From Clostridium_I sp047718555 (lineage in GTDB: Bacteria > Bacillota > Clostridia > Clostridiales > Clostridiaceae), in contig NZ_JBDNRK010000006.1 of the NCBI RefSeq assembly GCF_047718555.1, forward strand, positions 1 through 64,000: a stretch of 64,000 nt of DNA, given 5' to 3'. Below are positions 7,977 through 15,145 of this stretch, one piece after another. Within the stretch, counting starts at the first letter, position 1; every line of letters begins with the position of its first letter. The notes under the pieces are model-generated. The model ran no database searches. It saw only the letters and a program-made list of their open reading frames with translations, and was not told where the DNA came from. The translations under genes and the position numbers were made by a program.

Positions 7977-10031
7977 ATGAAATTATTAAGTTTAATAAAA
8001 GGAAAAAATGCGAGAAAGGTATATATTTTTTTTGTTACATTTGTTATAATTTACGGGATTATGCTTACTTCTCTTGTAACTCAGAAATACGATCTTAAGG
8101 AAGGCGATATAGCTAAAGCTGATATTAAAGCTTCAAGGGAAGTAGAAGATAGATTGGCTACTGATGCCAGAAGAAAGCAGGCAGCGGATTTAGTAGGTCA
8201 ACAGTATAATAAAAAGACAGAGGTAGAGGGAAATTCAGAGGCAGATTTAAATACTAATTTTGATAAGATAAATAATATTAGAAATTCTAATGCAGATATA
8301 AATCAAAAAGCTTCTAATATTAAAAATTCTATACCTTATAATTTATCGGATATTGAGATTAATAATTTAATTTCAATGGGTAAAGATGATTTTAATAGTC
8401 TTCAAGCTTTAATTATAAAAAATATTAAGGGAATATATTCTAATGACATAAGAGAAAGTAATAGTGATGATGTTAAGAAAGCTCAAGATTATATAAATTT
8501 GCAATTTAGCAATTCTAAATTCAATAAAGATATAATTGATTTGGGAACTATAATATCTAATTCTTACATAAAGCCAAATCTTTTTTTAGATGAAGATAAA
8601 ACACAGGAAATGAGAGATAGTGCGGAAAGGAAAGTATCACCTGTTATAATAAAAAAGGATCAGATTATTGCCAAAGAAGGGGAACCGGTAACAAAAGAAC
8701 AATTACAAATGTTAGAAGATTTAGGACTTTTAGACAATAATAATAGTTCCAATTGGTTTATCTATATTAACCTTGCAGTATTGATTTTCATTATATTGTT
8801 TATAGAGGTATTTTATTTATATAGATATCATGAGGGATTGTTTAAGGATAACAGCAAATTAATACTTATATTTTTACTTAATGTGATTTCTCTAATTTTA
8901 GCTAGATCTATATATATTATTTCTCCGTTTTTAATTCCATTAGCGTGTATGCCTATGCTTTTAATACTTCTAATAGATGATAGGGTATCTTTATTTATAA
9001 GCATACTTAATTGTATACTTATTAGTGTAGTAGTTCAATTTAATACACAAATAACGCTGATTTCTATAACTAGTGCATTGATTCCGGCTATTGTTTTAAG
9101 AAAGATGCAGATGAGAAATGATATATTATATTCTTCTATTTATATAGCGGTAATAAATGCCATAATCACATTTTCAGTGGGCTTTTTAATTAGTAATAAT
9201 GTTATAGATGTACTTACAATAACAGGATTCTCATTCCTAGGTGCATGCATTTCCGCTATATTAACTGTAGGTTTTCTCCCATTTTTAGAAAGTGTATTCG
9301 ACATTGTAACCACAGTTAAACTTTTAGAATTGTCAAATCCAAATCAGCCTTTATTGAAAAGATTGCTAATGGAGGCACCGGGTACTTATCATCACAGTAT
9401 TTTAGTAGCCAATATTGCAGAAGTTGCAGCAGAGAATATTGGAGGTAATCCGGTACTTACCAGGGTATGTGCCTATTATCATGATATTGGAAAAATAATG
9501 CGGCCTTATTTTTTCAAAGAAAATCAAATTGGAAAAGATAATCCTCACGATAAGATATCACCTAATTTAAGTGCTTTGGTTATAATTTCCCATGTGAAGG
9601 AAGGCTTAGAACTTGCAAAGGAGTATAAATTACCTAAAACAATACAGGATACTATAGCTGAACACCACGGAACTACTTTAGTTAGATATTTTTATATAAC
9701 CATGAAAAATTCCAGTGAAAACCCCAATGATGTAAATGAAGAAAATTTTAAATACCCAGGTCCTATTCCAAAGACTAAGGAAAATGCTGTAATAATGCTG
9801 GCGGACAGTGTGGAAGCCTCAGTGAGGTCAATTTCTAGTCCTACCAAAGGTAAGATTGAAGAAATGGTTAATAACATAATAAGAGCTAGATTGGATGAAG
9901 GACAGCTTGATAACTGTGATTTAACTTTAAAGGATATAGATATTATAAGAAAATCTTTTTTAAAGACTTTAACTGGTATTTACCATCAGAGAATTGAATA
10001 TCCTATAGATAAATCTCAAATAAAAAAATAA
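7977..10031 (+). CDS. pgpH: PgpH/YqfF family 7TM-HD phosphodiesterase
   Basis: Membrane enzyme that hydrolyses the second messenger c-di-AMP in Firmicutes. The 684-residue protein has one N-terminal membrane segment, an extracellular 7TMR-HDED domain (about 40-250), about seven membrane helices (255-455) and a cytoplasmic HD domain with YHHSILVANI near 470 and YYHDIGKI near 500. GTG 7968 is in frame but too close to AAAAGGG, so ATG 7977 is chosen. ybeY follows at 14 bases. Confidence 0.94.
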   Translation: MKLLSLIKGKNARKVYIFFVTFVIIYGIMLTSLVTQKYDLKEGDIAKADIKASREVEDRLATDARRKQAADLVGQQYNKKTEVEGNSEADLNTNFDKINNIRNSNADINQKASNIKNSIPYNLSDIEINNLISMGKDDFNSLQALIIKNIKGIYSNDIRESNSDDVKKAQDYINLQFSNSKFNKDIIDLGTIISNSYIKPNLFLDEDKTQEMRDSAERKVSPVIIKKDQIIAKEGEPVTKEQLQMLEDLGLLDNNNSSNWFIYINLAVLIFIILFIEVFYLYRYHEGLFKDNSKLILIFLLNVISLILARSIYIISPFLIPLACMPMLLILLIDDRVSLFISILNCILISVVVQFNTQITLISITSALIPAIVLRKMQMRNDILYSSIYIAVINAIITFSVGFLISNNVIDVLTITGFSFLGACISAILTVGFLPFLESVFDIVTTVKLLELSNPNQPLLKRLLMEAPGTYHHSILVANIAEVAAENIGGNPVLTRVCAYYHDIGKIMRPYFFKENQIGKDNPHDKISPNLSALVIISHVKEGLELAKEYKLPKTIQDTIAEHHGTTLVRYFYITMKNSSENPNDVNEENFKYPGPIPKTKENAVIMLADSVEASVRSISSPTKGKIEEMVNNIIRARLDEGQLDNCDLTLKDIDIIRKSFLKTLTGIYHQRIEYPIDKSQIKK

Positions 10032-10045
10032 GGGAGAACTTTTTC

Positions 10046-10549
10046 ATGATTTTTATTGATAACAGACAGGATAAAATAGACTTTTCCCTGGAAAATGAAA
10101 AAACAATAAGAGATATAATTGATTATGCACTTAAAGAAGAAGGAGTGAATATGCCCTATGAGATTTCAGTTATTTTAATTGACAATAGGGAAATAGAAGA
10201 GATAAATGATGAAATGAGAGGTATTCACAGCATAACTGATGTTCTGTCTTTTCCTATGCTGGAATATCCTGAAGGAAAGGTATATAAACAAGTTTATGGT
10301 GAAAATAGATTTGAAGATATTTTTCTAGATGAGGGTATGCTTGTGCTAGGAGATATAGCATTATCTTTAGAAAAAGCAAAGGCTCAGAGCATAGAATTTG
10401 ATCATTCTTTTATAAGAGAATGTGCATATTTAACTATTCATTCAGTACTTCACTTAATGGGATATGATCATATAAGGGAAGAAGATAAAACAGTAATGAG
10501 AAAAAGGGAAGAAGAGATATTAAATAAATTCAACATAAACAGAATATAA
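10046..10549 (+). CDS. ybeY: Endoribonuclease YbeY (16S rRNA maturation)
   Basis: Zinc-dependent single-strand endoribonuclease acting in 16S rRNA 3' maturation and ribosome quality control. The 167-residue protein has the zinc motif HSVLHLMGYDH (H-x3-H-x5-H) near 130-140 and the family segment SITDVLSFPM. RBS AGGGAG. Its last base is the first base of an upstream in-frame alternative start of the next gene. Confidence 0.96.
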   Translation: MIFIDNRQDKIDFSLENEKTIRDIIDYALKEEGVNMPYEISVILIDNREIEEINDEMRGIHSITDVLSFPMLEYPEGKVYKQVYGENRFEDIFLDEGMLVLGDIALSLEKAKAQSIEFDHSFIRECAYLTIHSVLHLMGYDHIREEDKTVMRKREEEILNKFNINRI

Positions 10550-10572
10550 TGCTTCTAGGAGGATGCCTGAGT

Positions 10573-11271
10573 ATGAAGGTAAAAAAGGTGGTAGATAGCT
10601 TTAATTATGCTATTGATGGAATACTGTATGCTGTTAGAACTCAAAGGAATATGAGAATAGAAATGATAGGCGCTCTTCTTGTACTTACAGCTTGTTTTTT
10701 TACAGCTTTGAGTAGAGTAGAATTACTAATTGTGACTATTACTATTACTATGGTTATAAGTGCAGAAATGATAAATACAGCGGTGGAATGTACTGTAGAT
10801 ATGTCCGCAAATTATTATCATCCATTAGCAAAAATAGCTAAGAATGTAGCAGCTGGTGCAGTACTAGTTACAGCCGTAAATGCAGTTATAGTTGGTTACA
10901 TTATATTTGGAGATAAATTGAGACCTGTATCCTTTGCATTAATAGCAAAGATTAAGAACTCTAATCCCTATATGATATTTGTTATCTTGGTAATTGTATC
11001 TATTACTACACTTATAATTAAGGCTGTGTTTGGAGAAGGTACGCCCTTAAGAGGTGGTATGCCAAGTGGTCATAGTGCTATTGCTTTTGCAGTAGCTACT
11101 ACCATTACTTTAATAGCACAGGAGCCAACGGTGATTATACTGAGTTACTTTTTAGCCTTTTTAGTTGCTCAAAGTAGGGTGGATTCTGAAGTACATTCAA
11201 TACTTGAGGTGTTAGTTGGAGGCGTATTTGGCACACTTTTAACTATATTGCTCTTTAGATTGTTTGAATAG
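10573..11271 (+). CDS. Diacylglycerol/undecaprenol kinase fused to PAP2 phosphatase
   Basis: Two membrane domains in one 232-residue chain. Residues 1-125 are DgkA-like: EMINTAVECTVDM is the kinase signature, and the Gram-positive family prefers undecaprenol. Residues 130-232 are PAP2-like: MPSGHSAIAF and SRVDSEVHS correspond to the phosphatase motifs, although the full KxxxxxxRP motif 1 is not obvious (an RP occurs near residue 117). AGGAGG is 10 bases before ATG 10573. It sits in the dgkA slot between ybeY and cdd. A kinase and a phosphatase acting on one lipid carrier would be opposed activities; this is inferred. Confidence 0.88.
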   Translation: MKVKKVVDSFNYAIDGILYAVRTQRNMRIEMIGALLVLTACFFTALSRVELLIVTITITMVISAEMINTAVECTVDMSANYYHPLAKIAKNVAAGAVLVTAVNAVIVGYIIFGDKLRPVSFALIAKIKNSNPYMIFVILVIVSITTLIIKAVFGEGTPLRGGMPSGHSAIAFAVATTITLIAQEPTVIILSYFLAFLVAQSRVDSEVHSILEVLVGGVFGTLLTILLFRLFE

Positions 11272-11297
11272 GAATTCACAATAGGAGATATTTATAT

Positions 11298-11693
11298 ATG
11301 GATTATAAAAAATTGATTTTAGAAGCATTAAAATACAGAGAAAGAGCATACGCACCTTATTCAAAATTTAAGGTTGGAGCAGCTGTAATAATGGAGGATG
11401 GTAAAATATATTCAGGTTGCAATATTGAAAATGCTTCCTATGGAGCAACAAATTGTGCTGAAAGAACCGCTATTTTTAAAGCTGTATCTGAGGGCGGAAA
11501 GACTATTAAGGCTATCGCTATCGTTGGAGATCTAAATAATTATACATATCCTTGCGGCATATGCAGACAGGTTATTGAGGAATTTTCAGATGATAGTACA
11601 GATATAGTTTTGGCAAAAAATGAAAATAACTATATTGTAAAGAGTCTTGATGAAATATTACCAGGAGCATTTTCAAAAAAAGATTTAGATTAG
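11298..11693 (+). CDS. cdd: Cytidine deaminase
   Basis: Converts cytidine and deoxycytidine to uridine forms in pyrimidine salvage. The 131-residue homotetramer-type enzyme carries zinc and catalytic residues in NCAERTAIF (C53, E55) and PCGICRQV (C86, C89). RBS ATAGGAGA precedes ATG 11298. It occupies its usual place between dgkA and era, but here a family I repeat separates it from era. Confidence 0.97.
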   Translation: MDYKKLILEALKYRERAYAPYSKFKVGAAVIMEDGKIYSGCNIENASYGATNCAERTAIFKAVSEGGKTIKAIAIVGDLNNYTYPCGICRQVIEEFSDDSTDIVLAKNENNYIVKSLDEILPGAFSKKDLD

Positions 11694-11708
11694 GCGTAAT
11701 AAATAACC

Positions 11709-11870
11709 AAGGCATGTGAAAATAAATAGTAAGTCAAAGATGCGACGAATATTTTGAAGCATACAAGGAAGCAGGTTCCGAGGATAGTGGGCTATCTGAG
11801 GGTTCTGCTGACGCAGTAGGATTCAAAATAGGCTAGCATACTGACTAGTTATTTATTTGAATATGCCTAA
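11709..11870 (+). repeat. Family I dispersed repeat, full-length copy
   Basis: About 160 bp, nearly identical to 24688-24850. The ends are imperfect inverted repeats (AGGCATGTGAAAATAAATAG against the complement of CTAGTTATTTATTTGAATATGCCT). Inside are a hairpin with the GATAG/CTATC core and a second nested inverted pair (ATATTTTGAA with TTCAAAATA), so the RNA would fold into one long branched hairpin. It contains no ORF. It lies between cdd and era. Confidence 0.8.
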
Positions 11871-11913
11871 CAGTTTTAAAAGTAAAATTTATTAGAGAAC
11901 AAAAGGAGAAAAT

Positions 11914-12807
11914 ATGTATAAATCAGGTTTTGTTACAATTATAGGTAGACCTAATGTGGGGAAGTCCACTTTGCTAAATTATATTATGGGTGAAAAATTA
12001 TCCATAGTATCTAATAAACCACAAACTACAAGAAATAATATTCAGACAATACTGACAGGAAGTAATTCTCAACTCATATTTGTAGATACACCGGGAATAC
12101 ATAAACCAAAACATATGCTTGGAGAGTACATGGTTAAGGTTGCTACAGATTCCTTTAAGGATGTAGATTTAATAATTTTTGTAACTACTCCAGATGTTAC
12201 AATGGGAAGAGGCGATGAATTTATTTTAGAGCAACTTAAGGGATTGAATATTCCTGTCTTTTTAATTTTAAATAAGATAGACGAAACTACTCAGGAGAGA
12301 GTTGCAGAGACTTTAAAAAATTACTCTGAAAAATTTAATTTTAAAGAAATTGTACCTATATCTGCGGCTAAAGGAAAAAATGTAGATAAACTTCTTGAAA
12401 TAATGATAGAAAATATGCCAGAGGGACCACAATACTATCCTGAAGATATGCTTACAGATGTACAGGAGAGATTTGTTATAAGTGAAATTATAAGAGAAAA
12501 GGCGTTAAGACTTTTAACAGAGGAAGTACCACATGGTATAGCTGTAGAAATAATGTCAATGAAACAGAATGATAATAACAAATATAATATTGAGGCTACT
12601 CTATTCTGCGAGAAAAATTCTCATAAGGGAATTATAATAGGCAAAAATGGCAGTATGTTGAAAAAAATTTCTAAGTATTCAAGAGAAGATATAGAAGAAT
12701 TTTTAAGAATAAAAGTTAATTTAAAAATTTGGGTTAAAGTAAAAAAGGAATGGAGAGATAATCCATTTTTACTAAATGAATTAGGATACAAAAAAATAAA
12801 AAAATAA
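11914..12807 (+). CDS. era: GTPase Era
   Basis: Essential GTPase that binds the 3' end of 16S rRNA during small-subunit assembly. The 297-residue protein has G1 GRPNVGKS (11-18), G3 DTPG, G4 NKID, and a C-terminal KH domain with the GKNGSMLKKI loop. RBS AAAGGAG. recO follows about 46 bases downstream, the conserved era-recO pair. Confidence 0.97.
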   Translation: MYKSGFVTIIGRPNVGKSTLLNYIMGEKLSIVSNKPQTTRNNIQTILTGSNSQLIFVDTPGIHKPKHMLGEYMVKVATDSFKDVDLIIFVTTPDVTMGRGDEFILEQLKGLNIPVFLILNKIDETTQERVAETLKNYSEKFNFKEIVPISAAKGKNVDKLLEIMIENMPEGPQYYPEDMLTDVQERFVISEIIREKALRLLTEEVPHGIAVEIMSMKQNDNNKYNIEATLFCEKNSHKGIIIGKNGSMLKKISKYSREDIEEFLRIKVNLKIWVKVKKEWRDNPFLLNELGYKKIKK

Positions 12808-12853
12808 TTAATTCTAAGAAAAAAGGATAGAATATAGATAGTGGGGTGATTTT

Positions 12854-13600
12854 CTGTCTATATTTAATAGCAGAGGCGTAGTTATAAAGAGCCAGGATAT
12901 AAAAGAAAATGACAAAATTTTATGGATATTTACAGAAAAATTTGGTAAAATAACTGTAATAGCAAAAGGTGCAAAAAAAAATAGAAGTAAACTTATGCCC
13001 ATTTCACTGATTTTTTGTTTTGGTAATTATACTTTATTTAAAGGTAAGAGTATGTTTAATATAAATGAAGGTGAAATAATAGATTCCTTTCAGGAATTTT
13101 TATCTGACTTAGATACATTAACCTATACTTCCTATCTTTGCGAGTTGATTGATTTATCAATGACTGAAGGTGAGAGCAATAGAGCGCTATTTAAAATATT
13201 TGTTACTGCTTTTTATCTTATAAAAAATAAGGTTGGGGATATAGAAACTCTTACTAGAGCTTTTGAAATTAAGCTTTTAACGTTGACTGGATATGGTTTT
13301 AATTTAGATTATTGTGTAAAATGTAGAAAAAAGTTATCTGTTTCTAATTATTTTAGTTATCAATATTATGGTGGTATTTGTAATCAATGTGAAAAAGATA
13401 ATGGAAAAAACATAAGTTTTGCTGCTTTTAAAGCGTTGAATTATTTATCTAAATTATCTATGGATAAAGTCTACAGAGTTAATCTTGATAGTAAAATTAA
13501 GGATGAAATCTACAAAATTTTAAGCGACTTAATTTTACAAAGTTATGGGAAAAAACCAAAGAGCTTAGAAATATTAAATAGTTTAAGAGGGAGTGATTAA
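12854..13600 (+). CDS. recO: DNA repair protein RecO, probable CTG start
   Basis: Recombination mediator that loads RecA with RecR. The frame encodes SIFNSRGVVIKSQDIKEND, the normal RecO N-terminus with its OB fold, then a helical domain with a zinc cluster (CVKCRK and CNQCEK). The frame opens after a TAG at 12839 and has no ATG, GTG or TTG before residue 46 (ATG 12995, which would delete the OB fold). The only plausible start is CTG 12854 behind GGGGTGAT, giving 248 residues, the usual length. Confidence 0.88.
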   Translation: MSIFNSRGVVIKSQDIKENDKILWIFTEKFGKITVIAKGAKKNRSKLMPISLIFCFGNYTLFKGKSMFNINEGEIIDSFQEFLSDLDTLTYTSYLCELIDLSMTEGESNRALFKIFVTAFYLIKNKVGDIETLTRAFEIKLLTLTGYGFNLDYCVKCRKKLSVSNYFSYQYYGGICNQCEKDNGKNISFAAFKALNYLSKLSMDKVYRVNLDSKIKDEIYKILSDLILQSYGKKPKSLEILNSLRGSD

Positions 13601-13601
13601 T

Positions 13602-14177
13602 GTGGCAGAAATAACATTAGAAAAAATTGATATTATAAGAGAGAGAACAGGAGTATCTTATACTGAGGCAAAAGCGGCATTAGAGGCTACAGATGGAAAT
13701 GTGGTAGATGCACTGATATATATTGAAAAAAATGCAAAAACTACTAAAGAACAGATTTATACATCAAAAGAAGAATTTGTTGAATGGATGAAAGAGATTA
13801 TACGAAAAGGAAATGTAACAAGAATTGTAGTGAAAAAAGATGAGAAAATTCTTGTTGATATACCTGTAAATGCAGGTGTAGCAGCAGGTGTTGCTATAAT
13901 GGCAGCACTGCCAGCACTGCTTGCTGTAATATTTTTAACTGCTGTGATTACTAAAGTTACTGTAGAAATCACAAAAGAAGATGGAAGTGTAGAGGTAGTT
14001 AATAAAATTATAAAAGATGCTGTTTCAAATGTTAAAGATAAGGCAGAGGAAGTTAAAGATAAATTTACTAAGGACAGTGCTGATAAAAATAGCACAGGAG
14101 ATAGTAATTCATATCAATATACTGTAAAGTTTGAAGATGTAGATAAAGAAGATAAGGAAGACAAAAACAACAAGTAA
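13602..14177 (+). CDS. DUF4342 protein with UBA/TS-N-like domain
   Basis: A 191-residue protein of unknown role. Residues 1-45 (IIRERTGVSYTEAKAALEAT) resemble the UBA-like N-terminus of EF-Ts. The middle has a DUF4342-like segment and a hydrophobic stretch near residue 85-110 that could insert in the membrane. The C-terminus is highly charged. GTG 13602 behind GAGGGAG is preferred over GTG 13593, which overlaps recO. A perfect 20-bp hairpin terminator follows. Confidence 0.8.
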   Translation: MAEITLEKIDIIRERTGVSYTEAKAALEATDGNVVDALIYIEKNAKTTKEQIYTSKEEFVEWMKEIIRKGNVTRIVVKKDEKILVDIPVNAGVAAGVAIMAALPALLAVIFLTAVITKVTVEITKEDGSVEVVNKIIKDAVSNVKDKAEEVKDKFTKDSADKNSTGDSNSYQYTVKFEDVDKEDKEDKNNK

Positions 14178-14194
14178 ATAATAATTGTTGAGTA

Positions 14195-14254
14195 ACTCCG
14201 TTAGAAGGTATAAAATTAAAATGATTTATACCTTCTAACGGAGTGATTTTTTTT
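14195..14254 (+). terminator. Strong terminator, 20-bp perfect stem
   Basis: Arms at 14195-14214 and 14225-14244 are perfectly complementary (ACTCCGTTAGAAGGTATAAA and its complement), with a 10-base loop, followed by GATTTTTTTT. Confidence 0.92.
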
Positions 14255-14292
14255 GTTGATATCCTGCATTAAAATCACATAAAAATAAAAAA

Positions 14293-14311
14293 GTGCTATA
14301 CAATTAAAATG
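14293..14311 (+). promoter_or_regulatory. Candidate CcpN operator, copy 1, with promoter
   Basis: GTGCTATACAATTAAAATG, identical to 14386-14404. The block AGTGCTATACA fits the published B. subtilis CcpN consensus as I recall it (TRTGHYATAYW) at 10 of 11 positions. A TATAAT lies 10 bases downstream at 14322-14327. Confidence 0.5.
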
Positions 14312-14385
14312 GATCAAATGATATAATTGGATAAAGTAATTTTTTTGCCAATATGATGTATGTTAAAATTATGCAAAAATAAAAA

Positions 14386-14404
14386 GTGCTATACAATTAA
14401 AATG
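14386..14404 (+). promoter_or_regulatory. Candidate CcpN operator, copy 2, with promoter
   Basis: Exact 19-bp duplicate of the site at 14293, 93 bp downstream, again 10 bases before a TATAAT (14415-14420), which is 25 bases before the ccpN start codon. The wider flanks (14258-14330 and 14350-14423) are also alike, so a whole promoter was duplicated. Confidence 0.5.
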
Positions 14405-14444
14405 AATTAAGTGTTATAATTAGAATGTAAGATTTAGAAAGAGG

Positions 14445-15086
14445 GTGTCAATCATTAAATTATCACAAAGGCAAAAGGAAATAATAGATTTAGTAAAAGA
14501 AAAACAGCCTATAACCAGCGAGCAGTTAGCAGGAAAATTAAATTTGACAAGAGCAGCCTTAAGACCTGATCTTGCAATTCTTACAATGACGGGAATATTG
14601 GAAGCAAAACCTAAAGTTGGTTATGTTTATTCGAAAAAGCCATCATATAGCATTCTATATGATTATATAAGAAATATAAAAGCAAAAGATATAATGTCTA
14701 AACCAGTAGTTATAGACGAAGAAACTAAAGTTTATGATGCTATTGTATACCTGTTTTTAAATGATGTGGGGACATTGTTTATTGAAAACAAAGGCTATCT
14801 TGTAGGTGCGGTATCTAGGAAAGATTTTTTGAAAACTGCTATTGGTGGAACAGATATGCATCAGGTGCCAATAGGTGTCATAATGACTAGAATGCCAAAT
14901 ATAATTTGCGTAGAAGCAGAAGATGTGGCCTATTTAGCAGCTAAGAAAATAATAGAACATGAGGTAGATAGCTTACCTGTAGTTGAAAAAGTTATTGAAG
15001 GAAGTAAAGAATTATACAAAATTGTAGGAAAAATATCTAAGACAAATATAACAAGATTATTCGTAAAACTTGGAAATGATGTTTAG
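14445..15086 (+). CDS. ccpN: CcpN-like transcriptional repressor (HTH plus two CBS domains)
   Basis: In Bacillus, CcpN represses gluconeogenic genes when sugars are present. This 213-residue protein has an N-terminal winged HTH (1-65, with NLTRAALRPDLAILTMTG, the family hallmark) and two CBS domains (about 75-205) that sense nucleotides. GTG 14445 is chosen because MSIIKLSQRQ aligns with the B. subtilis start. It lies 59 bases before ppdK, whose control it probably exerts. The duplicated upstream sites suggest autoregulation (inferred). Confidence 0.9.
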   Translation: MSIIKLSQRQKEIIDLVKEKQPITSEQLAGKLNLTRAALRPDLAILTMTGILEAKPKVGYVYSKKPSYSILYDYIRNIKAKDIMSKPVVIDEETKVYDAIVYLFLNDVGTLFIENKGYLVGAVSRKDFLKTAIGGTDMHQVPIGVIMTRMPNIICVEAEDVAYLAAKKIIEHEVDSLPVVEKVIEGSKELYKIVGKISKTNITRLFVKLGNDV

Positions 15087-15109
15087 TTTAGGGTTTAATT
15101 AATTTTATT

Positions 15110-15131
15110 AAAATAAATAGAAAGTCAATAA
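15110..15131 (+). repeat. Family I solo left end in ppdK leader
   Basis: AAAATAAATAGAAAGTCAA differs by one base from the left end of the full copy at 11709. It abuts the ppdK ribosome binding site. No right end is present, so chance similarity is possible. Confidence 0.35.
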
Positions 15132-15145
15132 AGGGGGATATTACT

